Positions 57,002-64,000 of a stretch of DNA of 64,000 nucleotides are shown here, piece by piece (the first letter of the stretch is position 1; every line of letters begins with the position of its first letter). Below the pieces are notes generated by a model. That model was not told the DNA's origin and ran no database searches. It was given only the letters and a program-made list of their open reading frames with translations. Made by a program: the position numbers and the translations under genes. Source of the stretch: Marichromatium purpuratum 984 (GTDB lineage Bacteria > Pseudomonadota > Gammaproteobacteria > Chromatiales > Chromatiaceae); contig NZ_CP007031.1 of assembly GCF_000224005.2 (NCBI RefSeq), forward strand, positions 3,129,001 through 3,193,000, written 5' to 3'.

Positions 57002-58369
57002 ATCAACTGGACCAAGGCAATCGATCTCGGTGGCCGCGCGCTGCGCATCGCCGAAGGGCGGGCGCAGCCGCTCGACCTCGACGCCCCGCCGACCACGCCG
57101 CTGTGGCTGCTCACCGACTACCAGGGCGCCGCCTTCGGGGTGATGTTGGTCAACAGCCGGGTCGCCGACATCGCCCCGATCATCGAAAAGCGCCTGCGCG
57201 ATCAAGGCGAGATCGATGCCTATTCGCGGGTGATCGTCCATCAGCGAACCCGGCTGCGCGATGCCTACCGGGTGTTCTACACCGTGGTGCCACTCGACGT
57301 CTGGACCCGCTACCAGAAGCGCGTCAAGACCGGCGACCAGCATCAGGTGCTGATCCCCCTGGGCGCGGCGATGCTCGCCTGGACGCTGAGACGCGGGCGC
57401 GCCAGCCACCTGCTGGTGCTGCTCCAGCCCGACGACATCAGCTTCATGGTGGTGATCGACAAACAAGTGATGCTCGCCGAGCGCATGCCGGTGCTCGCCG
57501 GATCCGACCCGAACCTGGTCGCCGAGCGGCTTTACCGCCAGCTCAACGACCAGGGCTTCGGGCGCACCTATCCGCTGCCCCCCCACGCCACCCTGATCGG
57601 TCACGGCGAGTTCACCGAGGAGACCGGGGCGCGGCTGCTCGGCGCGCTGCAGCGACGCTTCCCGGGGATGGACTGGGGTCGTCTGGGCGCGACCTGTACC
57701 ATCGATCACGACCCCGACTTCCAGAGCGCGCTGCCGGCGCTGATCGAGACCAGCAGCGAGGCCATCGCCGACGCCCCCCCGGCGCAGCGCGCGCAGCTGT
57801 TGCTGCTGTCGCTGCTGCCGTGGATGGGACTGAGCTTCCTGGTACTGGCCGCCGCGCTCGCCTGGCAGGGCGCGCGCTGGAGCGAGCAGGCGCGGACGCT
57901 CGAGCAACGGCTCGCCGAACAGCGCATCGTCGTCACCGATCTCGACGAAGTCGAGGCACGACTGCAACGCACCCACCAAGGTTCGCGCGCCACCGCCGAG
58001 CAGGCCGCCGACGTGCTCGCGCTGCTCGAGCTGCAGTCGCTGCGCGATCGCGTCCCGCCGCTGCCGCGACTGGTCCGCGATGTCCAGCGCAGCCTCCCCG
58101 AGGGGCTGGCGCTGCAGGAACTCTCGGTAGTGGTCGAGGACGGCGTGGCGATGGTCGTGCTCACCGGAAGCAGCGCGGCCTTCTACCCGACCATGGAGAA
58201 GGAGCGTCATCTGGTCGAGGCGCTCGGCCAGCGCGGCTATCGGGTCGTCGACCAGGCGATCCAAGCCGGCAACAGCGGTGAGAACACCTTCAGCCTCGCC
58301 GCGATCTGGCGCGGCGCGCGCGGGGAGGACAGCGACGACACGCCGGCAGCGCCGGGAGCCCGACCATGA
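57002..58369 (+). CDS. PilM-PilN / MshI-GspL-like assembly protein, apparent ATC start
   Basis: This is about 455 aa. A cytoplasmic half of roughly 260 residues ends before one membrane helix (LSLLPWMGLSFLVLAAALAW, ~270-290), then comes a coiled coil and a ferredoxin-like periplasmic domain with LPEGLALQELSVVVEDG. This joins PilM-like and PilN-like parts in one chain, as in MshI or GspL. No ATG, GTG or TTG lies at the expected start. AGGAG (56988-56992) is followed 9 nt later by ATC (57002) and 6 nt later by GTC. ATG 56885 would force a 95-nt overlap with unlikely text. Confidence 0.72.
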   Translation: MNWTKAIDLGGRALRIAEGRAQPLDLDAPPTTPLWLLTDYQGAAFGVMLVNSRVADIAPIIEKRLRDQGEIDAYSRVIVHQRTRLRDAYRVFYTVVPLDVWTRYQKRVKTGDQHQVLIPLGAAMLAWTLRRGRASHLLVLLQPDDISFMVVIDKQVMLAERMPVLAGSDPNLVAERLYRQLNDQGFGRTYPLPPHATLIGHGEFTEETGARLLGALQRRFPGMDWGRLGATCTIDHDPDFQSALPALIETSSEAIADAPPAQRAQLLLLSLLPWMGLSFLVLAAALAWQGARWSEQARTLEQRLAEQRIVVTDLDEVEARLQRTHQGSRATAEQAADVLALLELQSLRDRVPPLPRLVRDVQRSLPEGLALQELSVVVEDGVAMVVLTGSSAAFYPTMEKERHLVEALGQRGYRVVDQAIQAGNSGENTFSLAAIWRGARGEDSDDTPAAPGARP

Positions 58370-59004
58370 ACAAGATCACCACCCGCGTCTTCACCGGACT
58401 GATCGGCGCCGCACTGGTGGTGGCGATCGTGCCGCACCTCGACCAGTCGCGCCAGGCGTTCATCCAGCGCGGCTCGGCGCAACAGCTCGCGCGCATGGAG
58501 CATGAAATCGCCGCACACCTGCGGCTGCTCGAGCAACTCGAGGAACGGCTCGCCACAACCGGCCTGACCCCGCCCCCGGCCATGACCACGGATACCCTGC
58601 TGGCGCGCTCGGAACCGCAAGCGGCACCCCCTGCGCCACGGCGCGACGACAGTGGCACCGTCACTGCCGCGAGCGCCAGCGCACGCTCCAGGCTACTGGC
58701 GAGCGACACCAGCGCACGCGCCGCCAGCCGCGCCATGACGCCGCCACGGCCCGAGGATATCGAGCCCTGGTGGCTGGACTACGAGGTCGGCATGATCTAC
58801 GCCGCGCGACACAACAGTCGCGCACTGGTCAACGGCCACCTGCTCGCCCCGGGCGAGGCGGTCGACGCGCGGGTGCAGCTGGTCGCCATCGAGTCGACGG
58901 CGGTGTGGCTCGATCGCGACGGCCAGCGCCGGCGCGTCGAGCTGCGCCTGGCCGAGGAGATGCTGACCCGCCCGGTGATCGCGCCGGACGCGGAGGTGCG
59001 ATGA
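58366..59004 (+). CDS. GspB/MshK-like periplasmic assembly protein
   Basis: The protein is 212 aa. One N-terminal helix (VFTGLIGAALVVAIVPHL), a coiled stretch (QQLARMEHEIAAHLRLLEQLEERL) and a Ser/Ala linker precede a compact C-terminal domain: RALVNGHLLAPGEAVDARVQLVAIESTAVWLDRDGQRRRVELRL. The last 45 residues match the GspB/MshK/PilP-type beta domain that binds the secretin. It overlaps the previous gene by 4 nt. Confidence 0.68.
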   Translation: MNKITTRVFTGLIGAALVVAIVPHLDQSRQAFIQRGSAQQLARMEHEIAAHLRLLEQLEERLATTGLTPPPAMTTDTLLARSEPQAAPPAPRRDDSGTVTAASASARSRLLASDTSARAASRAMTPPRPEDIEPWWLDYEVGMIYAARHNSRALVNGHLLAPGEAVDARVQLVAIESTAVWLDRDGQRRRVELRLAEEMLTRPVIAPDAEVR

Positions 59005-59042
59005 ACGGCAAGCCGTGGCGCATCGCCGAGGAGCGCGCATGA
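59001..59042 (+). CDS. 13-codon relay ORF linking two operon genes
   Basis: ATG 59001 overlaps the preceding stop (ATGA) and its own TGA (59040-59042) overlaps the next ATG (59039). GGAGG lies 5 nt before it. The peptide is MNGKPWRIAEERA. Its codons carry the GAGGAG that serves as ribosome site for the next gene. Most likely it works by termination-reinitiation coupling rather than as a functional peptide. Confidence 0.4.
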   Translation: MNGKPWRIAEERA

Positions 59043-59797
59043 ACAACACCTATCAGTGGTCCCGGCTGGCGCTGGCGATCGTGCTCGGCGTGGTCACCGG
59101 CCTCGCGCTGTGGTGGATCTTCACCCCGCCGCGCGACCTCGAGGCGCTCGAGGCGCTCCATCGCGCGCCACCACCGGCGATCGCGGTGGTGCCGCCGCGC
59201 CCGCCCGAGACGGTGGTGACGCGGATCCCCGAACCGCCACCGCCGCCACCCCTGCCCGAGGACGCGCCGCCGCAGCTCGAAGCGCTGATGGCACGCTATC
59301 GCGCGCTCAGCGACGCCGGGCGCCGGGCACAGCAACCCCAGCCACAGACGGCCGACCTCGCACCCACCCCTGCGACCGAGCAGCCTGTTGCGCCGACGAG
59401 CACGCCACCCGCCGTCGAGCCTCCCGCACCGCCGGACGATGACACCGAGACACGGGTGGCGCGGCTGCGCGACGAACTCATCGCCTACAGCCAGCGCGGG
59501 CGCTCGGGCGAGCCACCGGCGCTCGGCGAGCTTGCCGGGATGATCGAGGCGCTCGACGACAGCCTGCGCGAGCGGGGACGCGACAGCGTGCTCGACCTCG
59601 AGGCACTGGCCGGGATACTGCGCACCTCCGAGCGCATGGTCGAACTCAACGGCCTGATCCAGCGCGAGGCGGCCCGCGGCGAGCAGGCCGACATCGCGCA
59701 GCTGCGCCAATACACCAGCGAGCTTGAATCCCTGGCGCCACAGCTCAACCGCCCGGTGGTCGATCTCTCGTCGCTGCGCGACCGCGACCATGACTAA
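59039..59797 (+). CDS. Bitopic Pro-rich coiled-coil protein of the assembly operon
   Basis: The protein is 252 aa. An N-terminal helix (LALAIVLGVVTGLALWWIF) is followed by a proline-rich linker (PEPPPPPPLPEDAPPQ, TPPAVEPPAPPDD) and an alpha-helical C-terminal half (RLRDELIAYSQRG to LESLAPQLNRPVVDLSSL). The long Pro-rich stretch suits a spacer across the periplasm. No known family is recognised. GAGGAG is 5 nt upstream. It overlaps the pilin-like gene by 8 nt. Confidence 0.7.
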   Translation: MNNTYQWSRLALAIVLGVVTGLALWWIFTPPRDLEALEALHRAPPPAIAVVPPRPPETVVTRIPEPPPPPPLPEDAPPQLEALMARYRALSDAGRRAQQPQPQTADLAPTPATEQPVAPTSTPPAVEPPAPPDDDTETRVARLRDELIAYSQRGRSGEPPALGELAGMIEALDDSLRERGRDSVLDLEALAGILRTSERMVELNGLIQREAARGEQADIAQLRQYTSELESLAPQLNRPVVDLSSLRDRDHD

Positions 59798-60605
59798 CCC
59801 GCACCGCAACCGCGGTCTCTCCACCCTGGAGATGGCCTTCGTGCTAGTGATCACCGGGCTGCTGGTGGCGATCAGCGTCGGGCGCGCATCGCTGCCGAAC
59901 TACCCGCGCGACGGCAGCGACGCCCAGGCCCTCGCCGCGCTGCAGCGCGAGGTCTTCGACGCCGTGCTCGAGTACGCGCGGCGCTATCATCGCCTGCCCT
60001 GCGCCGATGGCAACATCGCCGCCGGGCTCGACCCCGACGGGCGCGAGGGCGCGGGCGATCAGGGTTGCGGCGACGTCTCCGCCAACCGGCTTGGCCATGT
60101 CCCCTTCCGCACCCTCGGGCTGGAGGCCCCCAGCGCCGACGAGGCCCGGCTCTACACCCGACTGCGTTACGCCGTCTATCGCAGTGGCGCGGTCGACCTG
60201 ACCAGCGCCCAGCCACCGTCGTGGCAGCAGGACGCCGCCCCGCGCATGCTCCCCGGCGACGGCCCCTATGCCGGGCGCGGCGCCTTCCTGCGCGCGCTGC
60301 GCCTCGCCGCCGCGCAGCCGCGCGACGACACCAACCCCTACCTGACCGGTGACGACGGCCCGCTGGGCACGCTCGACTGTGTCGGCAACAAGCGACCCAA
60401 TGTCGCCTTCCTGGTGCTCGGCGCCGGGGTGCGCGACGCCGACCGCGACGGCGATCTGTTCGACGGCCCGCACACCCCGCTGACCATCAACTCGCGCTGC
60501 TTCGCCGCCCCCGCCACCCCGACGACCGAACACTATGACGACACCGTGATCGCGATCGGCTTCGACCGGCTGGCCGGCGAGCTGCTGACGGTGGGGCGTC
60601 GCTGA
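59790..60605 (+). CDS. Pseudopilin-like protein with LPCADG motif
   Basis: This is a 271-aa protein. The short leader MTNPHRNRG is followed by LSTLEMAFVLVITGLLVAISV with Glu5 after Gly, a class III-like prepilin signal in which Leu replaces Phe at position 1. Downstream, YHRLPCADGNIAAGLDPDGREG and LDCVGNKRPNVAFLVLGAGV with several cysteines suggest a disulfide-stabilised globular head. It differs from the tandem pilins and may be a minor (tip) subunit. Confidence 0.75.
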   Translation: MTNPHRNRGLSTLEMAFVLVITGLLVAISVGRASLPNYPRDGSDAQALAALQREVFDAVLEYARRYHRLPCADGNIAAGLDPDGREGAGDQGCGDVSANRLGHVPFRTLGLEAPSADEARLYTRLRYAVYRSGAVDLTSAQPPSWQQDAAPRMLPGDGPYAGRGAFLRALRLAAAQPRDDTNPYLTGDDGPLGTLDCVGNKRPNVAFLVLGAGVRDADRDGDLFDGPHTPLTINSRCFAAPATPTTEHYDDTVIAIGFDRLAGELLTVGRR

Positions 60606-60651
60606 CCCGGTCCGAGAGACCCCGCAACGAATCGTTCTGCCCTGGAAAACC

Positions 60652-62313
60652 ATGCACATGATCAACAACACGGCGCCCCTGATCGCCCTCGCGCTCATCT
60701 TCCTCAGCGGCTGCTCCGGGCCGGCCAAGGTCGACCTCGATCGCACCGTCGACATCGACGAGGAGTCCCAGCGCGCGTTGCAGGAGCGCCTGGTGGCCGA
60801 GTCGCGCAAGCTCAGCGCCTTGCAGCGTTCGCTGCAGGAGCGGGTCGAGGAGCGCTCGGTCGCCCCGCCGCCGCCACCGATCGCGCCGCGCTACAACCCG
60901 CTCGACGCCATCCGCGTGACCCTGGTGGTGGAGGAGACCGACGCACGCAGCATCCTCCAGGCAGTGGCGCGCCAGGCCGAACTCAGCCTGGCGCTGCCCG
61001 ACTCGCTCGGCAGCCAGCCACGCTATCTCACCCTGGAGCTGCGCGACATGCCCGCCTCCAAGGTGCTGCAGGTAGTGCTCGACAAGATCGACATGTCGGC
61101 GCGAATCAACGACCGCTTGATCGAGGTCTACGAGCACGAGAGTCGGGTGTTCCACCTCGGCTTCCTGCAGACCGTCTCGACGGCCAGCTTCAACGCCGGC
61201 GGCGACGTCTTCGGCGCCAGCGCCATGAACGACATCGGCAGCAGCAGCAACAGCGGCAGCAGCGGCTCCTCGGGGATCACCAGCAGCTTCCAGCTCGACG
61301 GGCGCAACACCAACACCGCCGACCCCTACGACCAGATCGAGGCGATGCTCGGGGTGATCCTCGGCACCACCCCCGGCGTCGTCGACCCGGCCACCGCCCA
61401 GGGGTCGAACTACACCCTCAACCGCAACACCGGGGTGCTCTTCGTCCGTGCCCGGCCCTCGCAGCTCGAGGCCATCGACGACCTCATCTCGCGCTACAAG
61501 CGGGTGATGCAGCGCCAAGTGCTGATCGAGGCGCAGCTGATCGATGTCGAACTCAGCGACAAGTTCCGCTTCGGCGTCAACTGGTCGCAGCTCGAGAGCA
61601 ACATCGCCGCGCTCTACGGCCCCGAGGCCATCGGTCTCGGCTCGATCGACTCGGCCCTGCCCAACGAGGGCGGCATCGGGCGCGCCATCACCATCCCCGG
61701 CACCAGCATCGGCGACAGCGGCAACCCGGGGCTGGGACTGGTCGCCGGCAACGACAACTACAGCGTCGCGGTCAACCTGCTGCGCACCTTCGGCAACGTC
61801 CACGTACTCTCCAACCCCTCGCTGCGAGTCAAGAACACCCAGCCGGCACTGGTCAGCGTCGGCAGCAACTCGAGCTTCCTCAAGGAGGTCTCGCGCACCT
61901 CGCTGGGCACCGCCGACAACCCCGAGAGCACCTGGGAGACCAAGACCGGCAATGTCTTCGACGGCGTGCTGCTCGGGGTCATCCCCTTCATCGCCGACGA
62001 CGGCACCATCAGCCTGGTGATCAACCCGATGCAGACCCAGGTCGAACCGGGCAGCACCGACCCGGTCGACATCGGCAACGACCAGTCGATCTCGCTGCCC
62101 AAGGTCAGCTTCAAGGGCATGACCACCTCGCTGAACATGCGCGACGGCGACCTGGTGATCCTCGGCGGCATGATCAGCGAGACCGGCAGCCGCTCGAAGG
62201 ACGGCATCCCGCCGTTCACCGAGATCCCCGGGGTCGAATACCTGTTCGGCGGGCGCGGTCACTCCACCACCGCCCGCGAGCTGGTCATCGCGCTGCGCGT
62301 CACCCTGCTATGA
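60652..62313 (+). CDS. Outer-membrane secretin, MshL/PilQ-like lipoprotein
   Basis: This 553-aa protein has a lipoprotein signal LIFLSGC (Cys near 18). An N-terminal coiled coil (ESQRALQERLVAESRKLSALQ) is followed by an N0-type domain (VEETDARSILQAVARQAELS). The secretin core has RQVLIEAQLIDVELSDKFRFGV, VHVLSNPSLRVKNTQPALV and the C-terminal LVILGGMISETGSRSKDG...PGVEYLFGG. A Ser/Gly-rich loop (SSSNSGSSGSSG) lies near residue 205. It forms the gated channel of the assembly machine. Text is closest to MSHA-type secretins. Confidence 0.88.
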   Translation: MHMINNTAPLIALALIFLSGCSGPAKVDLDRTVDIDEESQRALQERLVAESRKLSALQRSLQERVEERSVAPPPPPIAPRYNPLDAIRVTLVVEETDARSILQAVARQAELSLALPDSLGSQPRYLTLELRDMPASKVLQVVLDKIDMSARINDRLIEVYEHESRVFHLGFLQTVSTASFNAGGDVFGASAMNDIGSSSNSGSSGSSGITSSFQLDGRNTNTADPYDQIEAMLGVILGTTPGVVDPATAQGSNYTLNRNTGVLFVRARPSQLEAIDDLISRYKRVMQRQVLIEAQLIDVELSDKFRFGVNWSQLESNIAALYGPEAIGLGSIDSALPNEGGIGRAITIPGTSIGDSGNPGLGLVAGNDNYSVAVNLLRTFGNVHVLSNPSLRVKNTQPALVSVGSNSSFLKEVSRTSLGTADNPESTWETKTGNVFDGVLLGVIPFIADDGTISLVINPMQTQVEPGSTDPVDIGNDQSISLPKVSFKGMTTSLNMRDGDLVILGGMISETGSRSKDGIPPFTEIPGVEYLFGGRGHSTTARELVIALRVTLL

Positions 62314-63017
62314 GCCTGATCTTCACCAGTCTGCGCGCGCGCGAGGCCCCGCACCTGAACGCCCTGGGCGATACCGCGCAACGCCGACGTGGCTGGCTAC
62401 TCGGCATCGCCGGCATGGCACTGGTCGGCGCCGGCGTACTGCTGTGGCCACTGGCCGGCAGCCAGCTGACAGACCCCGTGCCACCGCCGTCACTGGCAAT
62501 CGCGACCCCGGTACCGGCACCGCCGACGGAGACGTACGCGCCGCGCGGACCGTCCTCCACCCCCTTGCCGACACCCGAGCAGACGTCGGTGATCGACCCC
62601 GTGCCGACGCCGGACAGCGAGACGATCGAATCACCGCTGTTCGACGCGCCCGACCCGGCACTGCTGGCGATGCGTCAGATCGCCGCCGACTTCACCCGCG
62701 CCTGCGCGGCCGATCAGCTCGACGAGGCCGACCAGCTGCTTGCCCAGGCCGAGGCGATGATCGGCCCGGACAGTCTGGCAGCGGTGCGCATGCGTGCCTT
62801 CCTGCAGCTGCGCCGCGGCGAGCTGGAGGCCGCGCGCCGGACCTATCAGGAGGTACTCGGCTACGACGCCGACGACCTCGAGGCCAATCTCAATCTCGCC
62901 GCCATCGACTGGCGCGAGGGCGCGCTCGCCGAGGCGAGACAGCGGGTCGCGCGTCTCTACAGCCGCCACCCGAACAACCCTGACGTCAGACAGCACCACG
63001 ATGCCTACAGCCACTGA
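62310..63017 (+). CDS. TPR protein of the assembly operon (MshN-like)
   Basis: The protein is 235 aa. A basic cytoplasmic N-terminus and one membrane helix (WLLGIAGMALVGAGVLLWPL) precede a Pro/Thr-rich linker. The C-terminal tetratricopeptide repeats (LDEADQLLAQAEAMIGPDSL, LRRGELEAARRTYQEVLGYDADDLEANLNLAAIDWREG) occupy about residues 135-230. The layout is that of MshN, a scaffold for secretin or pilus assembly. It overlaps the secretin stop by 4 nt and the ATPase start by 17 nt. Confidence 0.78.
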   Translation: MSLIFTSLRAREAPHLNALGDTAQRRRGWLLGIAGMALVGAGVLLWPLAGSQLTDPVPPPSLAIATPVPAPPTETYAPRGPSSTPLPTPEQTSVIDPVPTPDSETIESPLFDAPDPALLAMRQIAADFTRACAADQLDEADQLLAQAEAMIGPDSLAAVRMRAFLQLRRGELEAARRTYQEVLGYDADDLEANLNLAAIDWREGALAEARQRVARLYSRHPNNPDVRQHHDAYSH

Positions 63018-64000
63018 GCGCGACCCCGTCCCCGGCGGCGCGCCGCCCTATCTCGACGAGCTGGGGCTGAGTCGCGACCCCTTCCCGGTGACGCCGACCG
63101 AGACCCGCTTCTTCCCCAGTCGGCAGACCTATCAGGGCTATCGCGAGCTGCTGCACCTGATCGAGCGGCGCAAGGGCTTCATGCTGGTCACCGGCGAGGT
63201 CGGGATCGGCAAGACCACACTGATGCGACGGCTGATGCGCGAACTCGAGGCCGCCGGCGAGCGGGTCGCGCTGATCCTCCACGGCGTCCCCCAGGAGCGC
63301 GAGCTGATCGCCGCGATCCACCGCGGCTTCGGGCTCGCCGAGCTGCCGCCGCCGCAGCTCGGCATCCAGCCCTACTTCGAGGCCCTGCATCACTTCTTCC
63401 GCGCCGAGCAGGCCGCCGGGCGCAACTGCGTGCTGATCCTCGACGACGCCCAAAACCTCGACGCCGCGACCCTCGAGCTGGTGCGCCAGCTCTCCAACCT
63501 CGAGACCAGCGACACCAAGCTGGTGCAGGTGGTGCTGGTCGCCCAGCCCGAGATCCTCGGCCTGCTCGGACGCTTCGAGATGCGGCCGCTCAACAGCCGC
63601 ATCACCCTGCACGTCCATCTCGCCCCGCTCAGCCGGGCCGAGACCCGGGGCTATGTGCTCAACCGGCTCGACCAGGCCGGCGCGGCCCAGCGCATCACGC
63701 TCGATCGCGCGGCGCTGCGCCTGCTGCACCGGGCCAGCGGCGGTCTGCCCAGACGCATCAACCTGATCATGGATCGCTGTCTCTACGGTCTGCTCCATCA
63801 GCCACGTCTGCGCATCGACCAACGGCTGATGCGGCTGGCCGTCGCCGAGGCCGATACCGGGTTGCGGACCCTGCCGGCGCACCGCACCAGCGCCCCGCGC
63901 TGGCGTCTCGCGCTGCTGCTGACACTGCTGCTCGCCGCGCTCGTCAGCCTCGGCTGGAGCCGTCAGCAACAACTCCGACCCTGGCTGGAGACACAGCTCG
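63001..64000 (+). CDS. ExeA/MshM-type AAA ATPase (incomplete at window edge)
   Basis: The first 333 codons are present and the gene continues past the right edge. Residues ~20-40 (LGLSRDPFPVTPTETRFFPS) and VTGEVGIGKTTLMRRL (Walker A), CVLILDDAQNLDAATLELVRQLSNLET (Walker B) and RASGGLPRRINLIMDRCLYGLL are typical of the ExeA/MshM family. A membrane helix (LALLLTLLLAALVSLGW) begins near residue 302, so a periplasmic domain should follow. It probably energises secretin or pilus assembly at the cell wall. Confidence 0.88.
   Translation, partial: MPTATERDPVPGGAPPYLDELGLSRDPFPVTPTETRFFPSRQTYQGYRELLHLIERRKGFMLVTGEVGIGKTTLMRRLMRELEAAGERVALILHGVPQERELIAAIHRGFGLAELPPPQLGIQPYFEALHHFFRAEQAAGRNCVLILDDAQNLDAATLELVRQLSNLETSDTKLVQVVLVAQPEILGLLGRFEMRPLNSRITLHVHLAPLSRAETRGYVLNRLDQAGAAQRITLDRAALRLLHRASGGLPRRINLIMDRCLYGLLHQPRLRIDQRLMRLAVAEADTGLRTLPAHRTSAPRWRLALLLTLLLAALVSLGWSRQQQLRPWLETQL

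Overview
The window is high-GC DNA that I read as the chromosome of an anaerobic purple sulfur bacterium, a gammaproteobacterium of Chromatiaceae type. The basis is a photosynthesis gene block (bchFNBHLM, puhA/B/C/E, hemN, bchJ, ppsR, bchG, bchP). The encoded reaction-centre H subunit resembles those of Chromatiaceae. The genes are densely packed, with many 4-nt ATGA overlaps. I cannot name the genus from sequence alone.

Layout. (1) 1-13.3 kb is metabolism and envelope: an M48 protease, a SHOCT protein, a CatB-like acetyltransferase and two hotdog thioesterases. These are followed by a transport cassette (sodium/solute symporter, 57-aa accessory peptide, alginate-export-type porin). Next comes an aryl-pyruvate module: iorA, iorB and two phenylacetate-CoA ligases flanking a double-ACT protein. 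(2) 13.3-33.4 kb is the photosynthesis region. One long minus-strand run goes bchF-N-B-H-L-M, puhA-B-C, puhE, hemN, bchJ and a MenE-like adenylating enzyme. The divergent plus-strand run is ppsR-bchG-bchP. The shared bchF/ppsR intergenic region carries opposed promoters and a near-consensus PpsR operator. lhaA and acsF are not at positions where they occur in many purple bacteria. (3) 33.7-35.9 kb encodes a bacteriophytochrome-like protein that has lost the biliverdin cysteine and the pocket Asp and Tyr, next to the PpsR regulon. (4) 36-54 kb is mostly housekeeping: tRNA-Arg(CCU), coaX, birA, an M61 peptidase, an RRM protein, rhlE, an H-NS family protein, queA, a NamZ-like protein, a patatin-type autotransporter, garR-glcF-glcE (no glcD) and yebC-ruvC-ruvA (no ruvB). 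(5) 54.4-64 kb is a plus-strand MSHA/type II-secretion-like pilus assembly operon with three pseudopilin-type subunits, a PilM-PilN-like fusion, GspB/MshK-like and coiled-coil parts, a secretin, a TPR protein and an ExeA-type ATPase that runs off the window. A strongly structured, probably transcribed element lies upstream of it.

How the genes work together. Light-independent protochlorophyllide reductase (BchLNB), magnesium chelatase subunit BchH and methyltransferase BchM, together with HemN, BchF, BchJ, BchG and BchP, make phytylated bacteriochlorophyll a. PuhA, PuhB, PuhC and PuhE provide or assemble the reaction centre, and PpsR probably represses the block in oxidising conditions. The main candidates for something unusual are the degenerate phytochrome (possibly a redox rather than light sensor), the structured leader RNA, and the pilus-like operon with its repeated pilins, apparent non-AUG start and 13-codon relay ORF. 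All function calls come from reading motifs by eye. No database search was run.
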